Of a stretch of 64,000 nucleotides of DNA, positions 44,843 through 55,278 are shown piece by piece. The translations under genes and the position numbers were made by a program. The stretch is taken from assembly GCA_037043455.1 (NCBI GenBank), contig JAWPHD010000002.1:124001-188000 (forward strand). The letters are read 5' to 3'. Under the pieces are notes generated by a model. That model was given only the letters and a program-made list of their open reading frames with translations. It was not told the origin of the DNA and ran no database searches. Position 1 is the stretch's first letter, and every line of letters starts with the position of its first letter. Source of the stretch: Cyrtodaria siliqua (Eukaryota > Mollusca > Bivalvia > Adapedonta > Hiatellidae).

Positions 44843-45214
44843 ATGTTTAACGTCGAATCAAAACGATTTTCGACAAGGACCAACATCATGTCATGCTGAT
44901 CATTTTAGAAAAAGTCCCATATCAATATCACTTATAGTTTTCATGAAGAAGTCGCTACAAACTTGTTTTTTAAAAACCTATTTTTAGATCTGGCGGCCAT
45001 CTTGGATTTCACATCAACATGAATTTTTGCTAGGATCAACTAGACTTCATGGGCAACATTTCTGTAAAGTTTCATGAAAATCCATTCAGTAGTTTCAGAG
45101 AAGTCGCTACAAAAAAAAGTTGACGGACAGACGGACAGACGGACGACGGACGCCGCACCACGGCATAAGCTCTGCTGATCTCTGATCAGTAGAGCTAAAA
45201 ATATACGGAGAAAA

Positions 45215-45592
45215 AAGAAGCAACTTTCAAGAATGTTTTTTTACAATGACAATTTATTGAAATACATCCACATATTTAAAACACGGGTAATAGTTTTTAC
45301 ATACGGGGTCTCAATAAGAAGTTTGTAGCTATACATTCGTATATAGACCATGTTAAGAGTTCTGAACCACCCGCTACGTGGCCTTTTTACTAAATGCATT
45401 TAAAAGAAGCAACTTTCAAGAATGTTTTTTTACAATGACAATTTATTGAAATACATCCACATATTTAAAACACGGGTAATAGTTTTTACATACGGGGTCT
45501 CAATAAGAAGTTTGTAGCTATACATTCGTATATAGACCATGTTAAGAGTTCTGAACCACCCGCTACGTGGCCTTTTTACTAAATGCATTTTT
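45215..45592. repeat. Perfect 189-bp tandem duplication
   Basis: Copy 1 at 45215-45403 and copy 2 at 45404-45592, with no difference seen. Both contain GAATGTTTTTTTACAATGAC, CATACGGGGTCTCAATAAG and CCACCCGCTACGTGGCC. It lies beside the 5' end of the minus-strand family 2 element. Confidence 0.93.
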
Positions 45593-45667
45593 AATGGCAA
45601 TCTACAAGTGACGGTTTAAAATCTATATATTTTCAAGTTCTGTTTTATTTTGCATTATCTTACTTTG

Positions 45668-45895
45668 ACAGGAGCTGGCATGGCCTAAATGAAAGCACGA
45701 TGGACATGAAATCCGGATGACCCGAATTCAAGCTTCACCGGTATCAGGGAGTGTTCTTAGGTAATACACATTCCATTTGTCTCGTCCTTCCGACGCGGAC
45801 GTATACCGCGCGGTTCCGTGTATTGGAGTTTACCGCGCGGTTCCGTGTATTGGAGAATACCGAGCACGTTAAAGAACCATATGAATATATTCGTT
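45668..45895 (+). mobile_element. Probable tRNA-Ser-like SINE
   Basis: Tract resembling a serine tRNA: TGGCATGGCCTAAATGAAAG (A box region), GATGGACATGAAATCCGGAT (anticodon arm) and GAATTCAAGCTTCACC (decayed B box). A non-tRNA body follows with a 31-bp direct duplication of TACCGCGCGGTTCCGTGTAT, and an end at CACGTTAAAGAACC. No coding capacity. Confidence 0.65.
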
Positions 45896-47144
45896 AGTAA
45901 GAATAGATCAGCATCCACTATACCCTGAACCCTACTTTACGATTAACTTAATTCACCTCATAATGGATAATCTATACAGCTTCACTTGTGGGCAGTTTAC
46001 ATGTACATTTTATTTGCATACCGCAAGTTGTAATAATCACAGGTACCTAAACAGTAAGTTACACACAACGATCAATGAGCACATGGACAAATGTCATTCT
46101 TATTATAAGTAAAAATTATATTCAAAATTCAAAACTCAAGTCAATGTCTAACTCAATGTGTAACTAGACATCCACTGTGCATGTCTGTAGAATAAACTCC
46201 CTGGCCTGTCATTCACCAACAAGTACTCATATTTCGTTCACATATATTCCCATGACCTTCAAAGTTAAACGGTCGTTTATCAGTATGTATCATATTTGTT
46301 CATAGCAGGTTGTCATGAACGTTTATCCTTTAAACCTTTGGAAATAGTTGTGATTGAAATTGGCATACTTGCTTAAATCTAAGACTATTCTCAAGAATGG
46401 TTGGTGAATTCAAGGCCAGCTGGTGTTCTTAGAATAAATTGTTTCACCGCCCATTTTTGTATTCTCAAAGTAAATTTTAAAGTAAATTTTAATTTACATC
46501 GTGGAAAAATTCTGCCTATGCTTTGGCGCAGTAGTAACCGATCCGGCTATGAAGCAAGCTTGTTTGCTCCCGCCTATATAAACGGCAACAACTCATTCTA
46601 ACTCAATGGAGACTACTGCTATGTAGGAAAAAGCACTTATTGGAATATAAATTAATTGTTAAATATCAGACGTGAAACGTCACTTAAACTGAAATACGAA
46701 AATATGTTATAGAAGAACACCTATGTATATATATATATAATAATAATCACAAAACACGTATAAACTAAATCTGAAAAAAATGACTATTGACTAATCGATG
46801 GAGACCCTCAAGGGACATGTGCGAAATTATGTTTATATCATGCGCTTGCCTTTTTACTGCTTTTTGGAATTAATAATTCGAACGATTGTTCAACTTCCAC
46901 ACTTGTGCGCACGACGACATTACATATTCGTTTAAATAATTTAACGCATGTCTCTTTAGGTGCTCCGTATGAATGATGATACAGGAAAAATGTGGTAATG
47001 GTTGGCAAGCAATGAGTGAGTGGATAAACTATATGTTGTTCTTGTTCAAAATAAAACTGATACAAATAAACATGGCGTAGTTACGTTCATTTGCTACACA
47101 ACATTATACTAGTGCACAATAGTAACGACACAACAGAGTGTATG
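45896..47144. other. Spacer without recognised genes
   Basis: AT-rich. A (TA)n run occurs at 46725-46740. Small frames at 46401-46601 and 46838-47065 show no domain. Confidence 0.35.
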
Positions 47145-47145
47145 T

Positions 47146-47608
47146 ATACTGAAAGGAAAACGAAACGCGACACGGGAATTTCTGCTATATATTGTATATG
47201 CTAATTCCATATATATTCCACGGAAATCCCAAGATGTTTTGTAAAAAGAAAGTTGCAGTTAGAGAAGGGACACATATGTGATGTTGTAGACGTTATAATC
47301 ACAGTACGCGTTGTAACAAGAAATTCATAAATGTGTTGAAGTTCCTCTTTGAAAAATTGAGCCAGTTCAGTACTGTATTTAACGTAAATAGTTTTCAAAA
47401 TGTTGCATCATAAGTTTGCCCCACACGCGTACTCGGTCAATAATGAAACATTGAAGGAATACTATTTGCTGTATTATGTGTTGTTTAACACTTTTTTCCG
47501 AAGGAAAAGATCTTACATAGCCATGTACTATTCGATTAACAGCAGCATATTGTACATTCAATATATAGCGGAAATTCCCGTGTCGCGTTTCTTTTTCCTT
47601 TCAGTATA
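47146..47608. mobile_element. MITE-like element, 463 bp, with 50-bp inverted ends
   Basis: The left end begins ATACTGAAAGGAAAACGAAA, then CGCGACACGGGAATTTCTGC. The right end is the inverted copy (GCGGAAATTCCCGTGTCGCG ... CCTTTCAGTAT). Pairing covers about 53 bases with few mismatches. TA at the borders could be the target duplication (Tc1/mariner style), but this is not certain. The four small frames inside overlap on both strands and are incidental. Confidence 0.8.
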
Positions 47609-47754
47609 TTATTTTATATAGGCTATAACGCGCCAACTTATGAAATAAATGCATTTATTTACTGCACAGACATAAGAACAATAATGCATTATTAATATGT
47701 CTGTGCTTTACTAGGAAAGTAGTTTCATGGAACTTGGTTGTATTATGCTTCTTG

Positions 47755-48090
47755 TTTTAAGGAAGGGTGTGTCGGAGTTTAAGGAAGGGTGTGTCAGAGT
47801 TTAAGGAAGGGTGTGTCAGAGTTTAAGGAAGGGTGTGTCAGAGTTTAAGGAAGGGTGTGTCGGAGTTTAAGGAAGGGTGTGTCAGAGTTTAAGGAAGGGT
47901 GTGTCAGAGTTTAAGGAAGGGTGTGTCGGAGTTTAAGGAAGGGTGTGTCAGAGTTTAAGGAAGGGTGTGTCAGAGTTTAAGGAAGGGTGTGTCGGAGTTT
48001 AAGGAAGGGTGTGTCAGAGTTTAAGGAAGGGTGTGTCAGAGTTTAAGGAAGGGTGTGTCAGAGTTTAAGGAAGGGTGTGTCGGAGTTTGA
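47755..48090. repeat. 22-bp minisatellite, 15 copies
   Basis: Unit GGAAGGGTGTGTCAGAGTTT plus AA. The only variable base is the A/G in TCAGAG/TCGGAG. In order the copies read G AAA G AA G AA G AAA G. The last copy ends TTTGAAGAG. Confidence 0.97.
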
Positions 48091-48297
48091 AGAGACTTTG
48101 GGCAAGCTTCTTTCAATGAATAGGACATACGAAGAATAGAAACACGATATTTACCGCGCATAGCAATAAAGGTGATAGTTTCGTGGCAGAGGAAATGGAA
48201 TTACTGCCATGTGTGTGCGCGATCGCAATGTGTAATCGCCCAATAACGATCGGGTTCATACATCTGTTGCATATGCACGCACATGCACTCATATGCA

Positions 48298-48299
48298 CG

Positions 48300-48389
<90 letters not shown>

Positions 48390-48413
48390 CTCTCTCTCTA
48401 TATATATATATAT
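48298..48413. repeat. Compound microsatellite (CA)n(CT)n(TA)n
   Basis: About 41 uninterrupted CA steps up to 48386, then CT to about 48399, then TA to about 48413. Frames on both strands here encode only Thr-His or Cys-Val and are not genes. Confidence 0.98.
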
Positions 48414-49380
48414 CTTTCTCTCACTCTCGGTTTCTCTCTTTGTAGAAAATAAACGTCTACATCAGCCTTATATCAGTATAGGCATTATATAACGCACCAC
48501 ACATGGATTAAATCTGACATATGGCTATATATTCTGTTATATACATAACTCTTAACTTTGAGGTAAATTCTGGATTAATTGTGCCAATGTTTATTTACAT
48601 ACATGTTTATACCTAAAACATAAGTTAACACATAATTGTATTATTCATTTCTACCATCTTGCGTAGGATAGCCAAAGTACGAGGAATGTCCCACCTTGCG
48701 TAAGGCAGTGTAAGGTAGTGCATTGCGTGTTTTATTAAACATTAGTCCATTACAGCTACAACATAGTCATATTAAACAAGAGTACCATGCAATCGACAGA
48801 CAAGGCTCGTATCACGCGACATGCTTGACATGTATGACTATTTAGCAGGGCCCGTATTCATATTGGGAAATATTACTTCAAAATTAAAGATTTGTTTACA
48901 TATTTTTAAATATCATTATTAACCTCTCATGGACATTACAAGCCACATATTTTAAGACACATATTTAGCTGTAGATCTTTTTCATCCATAACCGTATTGA
49001 AATTATTAAGAAAACGTTTTAAATCGATAGAAAAAGGTGTTTAAAAAATTGATAAAATTTGACTTAAGATTTTGCTAAGAAGCTTTATAAATACGGACCA
49101 TGGACACTATTTGCGACAAAACTGTCGACTGCATGTGTCACTCTTAAAATTATATTAATTTATTTAAACATTAGATTTTCACGTAGCAATAGCACTGAAC
49201 AACATATATTTAAACGTCAACAATTTAAGTAACCTGTCTAACAACACAGAGAAGATCGATGTTTTTTTGTAAGTATTTACTGAAAGCTCGTTTTCAAAAC
49301 CTTTTGGTTTATCACATGACCTATTTTATATCATCTTACAGCCCAGGGTCTTCGTTCACACACGCAAGCATATAATAATA
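48414..49380. other. Spacer without recognised genes
   Basis: AT-rich sequence; short local duplications only (CACCTTGCGTAAGGCAGTGT near 48691). Confidence 0.35.
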
Positions 49381-49570
49381 TATGTATATACACACATACA
49401 CAACTACATATTTATATACACATATATACAACTATATGTATGTGTTACATAACTATATAACGTTCACAATTATGTGTGTGTATACACATACACAACTATA
49501 TATGTATATATACACACATACACAACTATATACGTATATAAACACACATACACAACTATATCTGCATACA
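49378..49570. repeat. Degenerate TATA/CACA-rich tandem repeat
   Basis: Copies of ACACACATACACAACTATAT separated by about 30-60 bases, e.g. 49389, 49485, 49511 and 49542. The 85-codon frame over it is low complexity. Confidence 0.8.
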
Positions 49571-50057
49571 CGTGGTTTTGTTTGGATATGTATAGAGTTA
49601 CAGACAGTCTACCATCTTGGTGTAATATTCAACGTTTAAACAAACCTTAAACATAAAAGTTATTCTCAGAAAAGAAATCCCACACGTTTGTGTACATTTA
49701 ATTTATGGTGTCGTGCACAGCCATAATAACCACTAGGTCTGTGTTTCATGGTGGTTTTATCGTTAAGCATTTAAAGAGTACACAAGATACCACTTAACAT
49801 AATAGTAACTAAACTACAATGGTTTATTCTAACATTTACACACACATAGCACATCAATACATCTGTCAGATACGTTACTCCAGAAGGAAACGTGTTGTAT
49901 ACATATATAGTATACCTCACTTGTATATTTCCTTCTTTGCACACTGTGACGTCATCCGGTCTATAGTTTCGGATGTGTGAAAAAATGACGTCAAATTTGA
50001 ATAAAACATAAAATGTAGTTTTAATATGTTGGTTAGATTCGGTATAATATAGTGCAT

Positions 50058-50207
50058 AATGTATGGTGCTTCGATCCATATGCAAGTTTATGGACTTGGC
50101 AGTTAGACCTAGAATGTTATACGGACCTCAGCTTAGCTCCGGTCCATAACATTCTAGGGCAGACTGCCCAGTCCAAACTTGGCAAATGGACCTTAGCACC
50201 ATACATT
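50058..50207. repeat. 150-bp foldback palindrome
   Basis: The left arm starts AATGTATGGTGCT and contains GACCTAGAATGTTATACGGA. The right arm is its inverted copy (TCCATAACATTCTAGG ... AGCACCATACATT). The centre is near CCTCAGCTTAGCTCCGG. Internal mismatches are few. Likely a small foldback or MITE core. Confidence 0.85.
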
Positions 50208-50490
50208 ATTTGTTAAATAATATCATCTCAATCTCATTGAAATATGTGATAATGCCCGCATCATCCTCATAGCGGAGAGTCTCGCAGCGTAATAGAAGGT
50301 TAGATCGCCATGTGAAAATTTGACAATATGACTGATTTCTATTTGCTGTAATATTTTGGTGTGTAAATACACAGACATAATTTAATAAAATCTTACTCAA
50401 TTCGTGCCTTTAGATGTTTAACACATGTTCTGATCGATTTACTGTTGATCCATGACCGTTTCCAGGATCTAGTGCAGAACAAGGAAGATG
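50208..50490. other. Short spacer
   Basis: Nothing recognised. Confidence 0.3.
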
Positions 50491-50493
50491 TAT

Positions 50494-50530
50494 TTCAATG
50501 GGACACACAGCAATCTTAAGTTATTTATCA
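50494..50530 (+). mobile_element. Partial TTAA-MITE left end
   Basis: TTCAATGGGACACACAGCAA followed by TCTTAAG matches the left end of the AGGGACACA family. No right end was assigned. Confidence 0.55.
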
Positions 50531-50633
50531 TTATCTTTATTTATTTATTAACCAGTATGTTTTAACTCTTGTCGTTATGAACCGATAGGATCGTTGGCAG
50601 TTCATACATACAAACAGACAGCAAGAAATACTT

Positions 50634-51516
50634 CAAAGGGACACACGGCAATCTTGAAGTGTTTATCAATCATTTAAATTAGCGTCTCCATTACGTTGGT
50701 AAAGGTTCCAATTCAATATCACTTACGGTTTTTGAGAGGTAGTCGCCACAAAGTCGCATTTTTTAAATCTAGTTTTAGCAGTGGTGGCCATTCCTGTCAA
50801 GTTTCATGAAATTCCATCAAGTGGTCTTAGAGGGGTGGTCGCCACAAGTTTTTCCTATATAACTCTATGTAAACAAATATGGCCACTGGCGGCCATCTTT
50901 GAAAACGAATCGAAATGAATCTTGGATAGGACCAAGTACATGTCGCACCAGTTATTTAGGTAAAGGTTCCAAATAAATATCACCTATGTTTTTTGAGAAA
51001 AGTAGTCACCACAAAATCACATTTTTAAAACCTATTTTTAGCCGTTACGGCCATCTTGAATTTCCGGCCGACCTAGGATAAACTAGACATCACGAACAAC
51101 ATTCCTGTGAAGTTTTATGAAAATCCGTCAAGTAATTTCGGAGGAGCAGTCGCCACAAGTTTTTCCTATATAACTCTATGTAAATGAAGATGGCCGCTAT
51201 CGGCCATGTTAGTATCACTTACAGTTTTTGAGAAGAAGTCGCCACAAAGTCGCATTTTAAAATCTATTTTTAGAAGTGGTGGTCATCTTGAATTTCCTAC
51301 CGACCTGAACTTCTAGGATCAACTTGACATCAAGAGCAACATTCCTGTCAAATTTCATGAAATTCCATCAAGTAGTTTCAGAGAAATAGTCGCCAAAAAA
51401 ATGTTTACAGACGGACAGACGGACGACGCACCACGGCATAAGCTCTGCTGATCTTTGATCAGTCGAGCTAAACATAATAATGAGACGACGCGAGATTTTA
51501 ATAAATCAAGATTGCC
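50634..51516. mobile_element. TTAA-type MITE interrupted by a family 2 array element
   Basis: The left end is AAAGGGACACACGGCAATCT (from 50635). The right end is AATCAAGATTGCC (51504-51516), which then departs from the family before the terminal CCCTTTAA. Between the ends, 50690-51473 is a minus-strand array element, so the MITE was the older insertion. Confidence 0.65.
50690..51473 (-). mobile_element. Array element, family 2, minus strand, 3'-truncated
   Basis: The 5' end is at 51473: GTTTAGCTCGACTGATC-AAAGATCAGCAGAGCTTATG on the minus strand, then the CCGTCTGTCC stretch. About 2.5 units follow with GAAACTACTTGATGGAATTT, TTCAAGATGGCCG and AAGATGGCCGCCAGTGGCC-type cores. No 3' hairpin; the other boundary is approximate. 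Confidence 0.75.
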
Positions 51517-51554
51517 CTAAGAGAGAGAGAGAAACATATCTGATAAACAAAATT

Positions 51555-51744
51555 CTATACAAAGAAACTTAGCACACACGCAACAGATATCACGGTCAAT
51601 GTATCGAGGAATGACGACGGTGATGAGTTGGTACATGGTTCAGTCTCGACCTTGATCTCGCTGAAAACGTTAACCGAGTCGATATAATAGCCCATGTCTC
51701 CAGGAGGGCAGGTGAACATGGCTTTCTCAATACATATGCGCATT
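51555..51744 (-). CDS. Host gene terminal exon, 190 bp
   Basis: Acceptor TTTAATTTCAG ends at 51745. The first base completes Gly. Encodes MRICIEKAMFTCPPGDMGYY, SVNVFSEIKVETEPC, a Ser/Asn/Pro linker and the hydrophobic tail, then TAG at 51557-51555. No AATAAA was noted immediately downstream. Confidence 0.85.
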
Positions 51745-54700
51745 CTGAAATTAAATAATGTTTAGTATATTTAACTTAAGAACAAGTGATATAATGCCCA
51801 GTTTGCAGGTCGTATATTTACGGTCGTAAACATAATGGTCGTATATTAAGATGGAATGAAACACTGTTGATAGTTTAACATCAAAATTAAATTAAAAGGA
51901 CAATTCCTTTTCTTGTTTTGGACATATTGAATGCAATTACTTTTATAATATGTCGTGTATATTCGGGTCATATGAAAAACATACTGGACGACTAGCGAAA
52001 TTGAACGTAATATCGTTGCAACACTTGTTCTTTTTACCCAAAACATTAAAATTAAAAAAAAACAACAGCGCACTTATAAGGCATTCACAGGGTTGCCTTT
52101 CTCTCGTTAACGTTACGTGGTCATTCCATTATGTGATGGGAAAGCTTATAATATAGATTTTATAACAGATATTTCGACAATAAACATCATAAAACACCTT
52201 TAAAAACAGTTTTTATTGAAAAAATGCGATCACCTGTTTAAAATTAAATATTAACTGTTTTAATTATACAATATGCAACTTGTTAAGCCGGAATTAAGGT
52301 TTATATTCCATACTCCAGCCAACCCCGATTTTACTTCTTGGAGAAGGGATTGGAAGGGGTATAAAAGGTAATACTCGGACCACGTAATGGATCTAAATGT
52401 TATGCAACTTATTATGTGCCATTTTCCAAAGAGTAAGCCCCTTTTTCAAAAAACGCAACCATTTATTTAAAATTCTGCCGTCCGTTTTTTTTGGTTTTTT
52501 TTTCAAAAAAAATACATTTAAAAAGTTTGCCTCATTTCGTTTGTATAAATAAACATCCCATCAAAGTCTAACATTTGGGATGGCATTTGTGGACAATCCA
52601 ACTTGAAATGTACTTTTCACGATAAAATCCTTGTTGGCTGGCGGTTTGATCTAGATACATTCGCGATAAAATCCTTGTTGGCTGGAGGTTTGATCTAGAT
52701 ACATACCCGCATTCTCTCTTGGTCTTGTCCACGTAATACGCGGCATCATCCTTACACGATGTTACGGCATTCCACTTGGAACGCTTCGCTGAACATTCGT
52801 GGGCTTTCGGATCTGAAACACATCCATAAATAATGAATGAATGAATGAATGGTGTTTTATGGCACGTCGACACATAAATAGGTCATATTGTGCGCAAAAA
52901 CCGATGAATCATGAAAGAATGAAGTAGTAATTAAAAATAATGTAAACGTATAAAGATAAAACTATCTACAAATAAGGGATGATATGGTAGCAATATAAAC
53001 TATGTATATATGTAAATCAACAAATGCCCGCGAACGGGCTTGTAAACAAGTTAATATATATATATAAATATTATATTGATTTATAAAGTCTGATTTCTTT
53101 AAGGAAACCTAAAACAAGACTAAAATCTATAGTATCAAATAACTCTTTCAAAGTATTAACTGTTTAGTATCTTTGTCGCATAGGATCAAAGTCTACACAT
53201 TCCAACAAGATATGTTTGACCGTTAACGGTGCAAAACAGGGTATACATTCTGGCAACTGCTCACCTACATCCATAAATAAAATACAGATCAGTCATAACT
53301 TGTATTGTATGGTAGTTAAGACAAACTATAGTTTATGTAACCACATCGGGAGGGTAATTTGTTTTTATCACTACATCGGAACCGTTCTAACATTATATCT
53401 CCGTCCTCTATTGTCCAAGGGTCAAGTTCCAACACACATTGGCCATGTTTAGAGTTGTGGGACGACATGTGCTTTTCTTGCAGGTGTAGGTACCTAATTT
53501 AGAGTCTATGGAGGATACAAGCCTGATTAACAGATCGAAACTGTATATGTGATTGTGTGACAGCAAATAGGAGCAGATACAAGTAAATTGTGTCGCCAAA
53601 TCGGAGCAATTCGGCTATTGTTACCACATTGTATGCTTAAGTTATAATTGTACCTTCAGGATATGATTCACAGTGTTTGTCAGCAAAAATGGCGGCGTGC
53701 TCGATGGCAGAGCTGTCGAAATCGTCGACATCGAAGTCCTCTTGTTTGGTGACGTTCTGTTTGTAAGTCAGATACTCCGTACACATGGGCAGTTTATCCG
53801 CCACACACTTTATCTCCCCTTTATTTGTTTCACTGCAAAATGAAGTACACAGTCAGTGCTCCAGATAAGCAATTTATAGGGGGATGGAAAGCAGCATTAA
53901 AACTCTACCACTTCAATACAAAAAAACCACTGCATACTCGCAGATACAAAGCAACAAAACCATTATGATGATGGTTTCTCTAAAAAATATAACACCATTA
54001 CAAGCCACTATAGCCACCATTACAAGCCACTATAGCCACCATTACAAGCCACTATAGCCACCATTACAAGCCACTATAGCCACCATTACAAGCCACTATA
54101 GCCGATTTATTTAGCGAATACCCTTTGATAGTAAAGCTACGCTGACCACTGGGCGATTACCAAGGGCAGTAAAGCTACGCTGACCACTGGGCGATTACCA
54201 AGGGCAGTAAAGCTACGCTGGCCACTGGGCGATTACCAAGGGCAGTAAAGCTACGCTGGCCACTGGGCGATTACCAAGGGCAGTAAAGCTACGCTGACCA
54301 CTGGGCGATTACCAAGGGCAGTAAAGCTACGCTGACCACTGGGCGATTACCAAGGGCAGTAAAGCTACGCTGGCCACTGGGCGATTACCAAGGGCAGTAA
54401 AGCTACGCTGACCACTGGGCGATTACCAAGGGCAATCGAATGGCAAAGATTTTAAGCTTTATTGGTGCTTAACGTCATTTTCCATCACATTTTAATCTAT
54501 GTATGAAGGTCAACTTTTCCCCAACTAGTGAAAGGTGAAATTAAATCAAACGGATTAGACTTCTCCCATATAACCTGCTGGAAATCTTAGTAACATATCA
54601 CCATTAGTATTGAAATAAATAGGTAAACGAAACATGGAGGCTGTCTTAGTGAATCGATAATCAATCAAGTAACACAACTTGGGATTGAAACTATCCTTTC

Positions 54701-55278
54701 TCAAATTACCCGTCCTAGTCGATTCTTACGGATAGCGGGAGGTGTACGGTATTGGTTCTACCCAGGACAATGTGGGTGGTCTGCCTCCACCACAAACAAT
54801 CGACCGTCATATATAACCTTGCATGTCTTGAAAATTACGTAAAACGTTCAAGACCATACAAACAAACGGTTCACTGCGATAAATACTGTGGTTTGACTGG
54901 ACGTTAACTGGCTTCTTCTCTGTTCGTGTATTTAAGGTCATGTTATCTGTCTTGAAGCGTGGCAAACGTAAGCCAAGAATATGTCATGGGCCTGCGATAC
55001 AACAGGCATACTAACTTGCATATCTAGCCTATTAAGCCACATATACAACCTGCTGTCTTGGTCTGGAGCTAACCTAAACGCATACATATTGTATACATCA
55101 AATAATATACATTAACCGGCGTCTTATTTAGTGTATAACCTGAAAAATAAATAGTATACTTACTTGCAAATATACGCGGGATTAGCTAATTTAGACCAGG
55201 CTGCTTTGTCTTCTGTAACGTCCACACCAAGCCTGTCAAAATCCACCTCCTGTAGACACTCGAAGGTCGGGAAACACG
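51555..55278 (-). CDS. Cysteine-rich, probably GPI-anchored secreted protein (3' four coding exons)
   Basis: Four exons join in one frame: 55278-55164, 53832-53654, 52812-52707 and 51744-51555. They give 195 residues plus stop, with phase-matched GT/AG introns (phases 2, 1, 2). The product has 12 cysteines, sequons at N-E-T (spanning a junction), N-V-T and N-S-S, and a C-terminal hydrophobic stretch FLDTLTVISVACVLSFFV after a small-residue segment (TNSSPSS). That end looks like a GPI-attachment signal; a single membrane anchor is the alternative. The upstream sequence must supply a signal peptide, which was not found here. No named domain was recognised. Introns hold minisatellites and SINE fragments. 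This is the only convincing host gene in the window. Confidence 0.8.
52707..52812 (-). CDS. Host gene exon (third seen), 106 bp
   Basis: Acceptor GTGTTTCAG ends at 52813 and donor GTATGT is at 52706-52701. Encodes PKAHECSAKRSKWNAVTSCK to TKREC plus two bases of Gly. A 46-bp duplication (GATCTAGATACAT..TCCTTGTTGGCTGG) lies at the donor side of the intron, starting almost at the splice site. Confidence 0.82.
52838..53470. other. Intron with dispersed-repeat-like sequence
   Basis: GAATGAATGAATGAATGGTG then TTTTATGGCACGTCGACAC, and later ACATTCCAACAAGATATGTT plus TGACCGTTAACGG, look like parts of a retroelement 3' region. A short hairpin GCCCGCGAACGGGC lies at 53026. No coding evidence. Confidence 0.45.
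53654..53832 (-). CDS. Host gene exon (second seen), 179 bp
   Basis: Acceptor CATTTTGCAG ends at 53833 and donor GTACAA is at 53653-53648. The first base completes Asn. The exon encodes ETNKGEIKCVADKLPMCTEY and an acidic part (EDFDVDDFD), then ADKHCESYPE plus one base of Asp. Confidence 0.82.
53995..54105. repeat. 22-bp minisatellite in an intron, about 5 copies
   Basis: Unit CCACCATTACAAGCCACTAT plus AG; copies near identical. Confidence 0.95.
54130..54436. repeat. 38-bp minisatellite in an intron, 8 copies
   Basis: Unit TAAAGCTACGCTGACCACTG plus GGCGATTACCAAGGGCAG. The only variation seen is CTGACC/CTGGCC; the last copy ends GGGCAATCG. Confidence 0.97.
54437..54705. other. Intron spacer
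   Basis: No feature recognised. Confidence 0.35.
54710..54875 (+). mobile_element. SINE fragment (central and 3' parts)
   Basis: TTGGTTCTACCCAGGACAAT, GGTGGTCTGCCTCCACCAC and CCGTCATATATAACCTTGCA match the SINE at 37394-37700 and, in the centre, the one at 22126. The tRNA-like head is missing or decayed. It lies in an intron of the minus-strand gene. Confidence 0.75.
54876..55157. other. Intron spacer
   Basis: No feature recognised apart from the donor at 55158-55163. Confidence 0.35.
55164..55278 (-). CDS. Host gene exon (first seen), 115 bp
   Basis: Acceptor TTTGTTTCAG ends at 55279 and donor GTAAGT is at 55163-55158. It begins with two bases of a split codon, then encodes CFPTFECLQEVDFDRLGVDV and on to NPAYIC, ending two bases into the next codon (AA, completed to Asn). 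Confidence 0.82.

Larger units (their letters stand above)
38385..45201 (-). mobile_element. Array element, family 2, minus strand, split by a LINE
   Basis: The 5' end (right side) reads TTTTTAGCTCTACTGATC on the minus strand at 45201-45184. The 3' end (left side) is AATCAGTAGAGCTTCAAGG, AGGTCATTGACCT and CTTGTTTT at about 38385-38430. Only two 320-bp units are present, against ten in the plus-strand copy at 11286. The first unit is broken at CCATGTT/TAACGTCG by the retrotransposon. Rejoining the flanks reproduces the uninterrupted sequence at 11649-11680 exactly. Confidence 0.85.

Noticed and set aside
45215..45592. Solo LTR pair
   Set aside because: The 189-bp copies are directly adjacent, lack TG...CA ends and show no internal region.
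48113..48492. Cys-Val and Thr-His frames
   Set aside because: Pure translation of a CA/TG microsatellite.
54130..54436. CRISPR-like 38-bp repeats
   Set aside because: No spacers; a plain intronic minisatellite.
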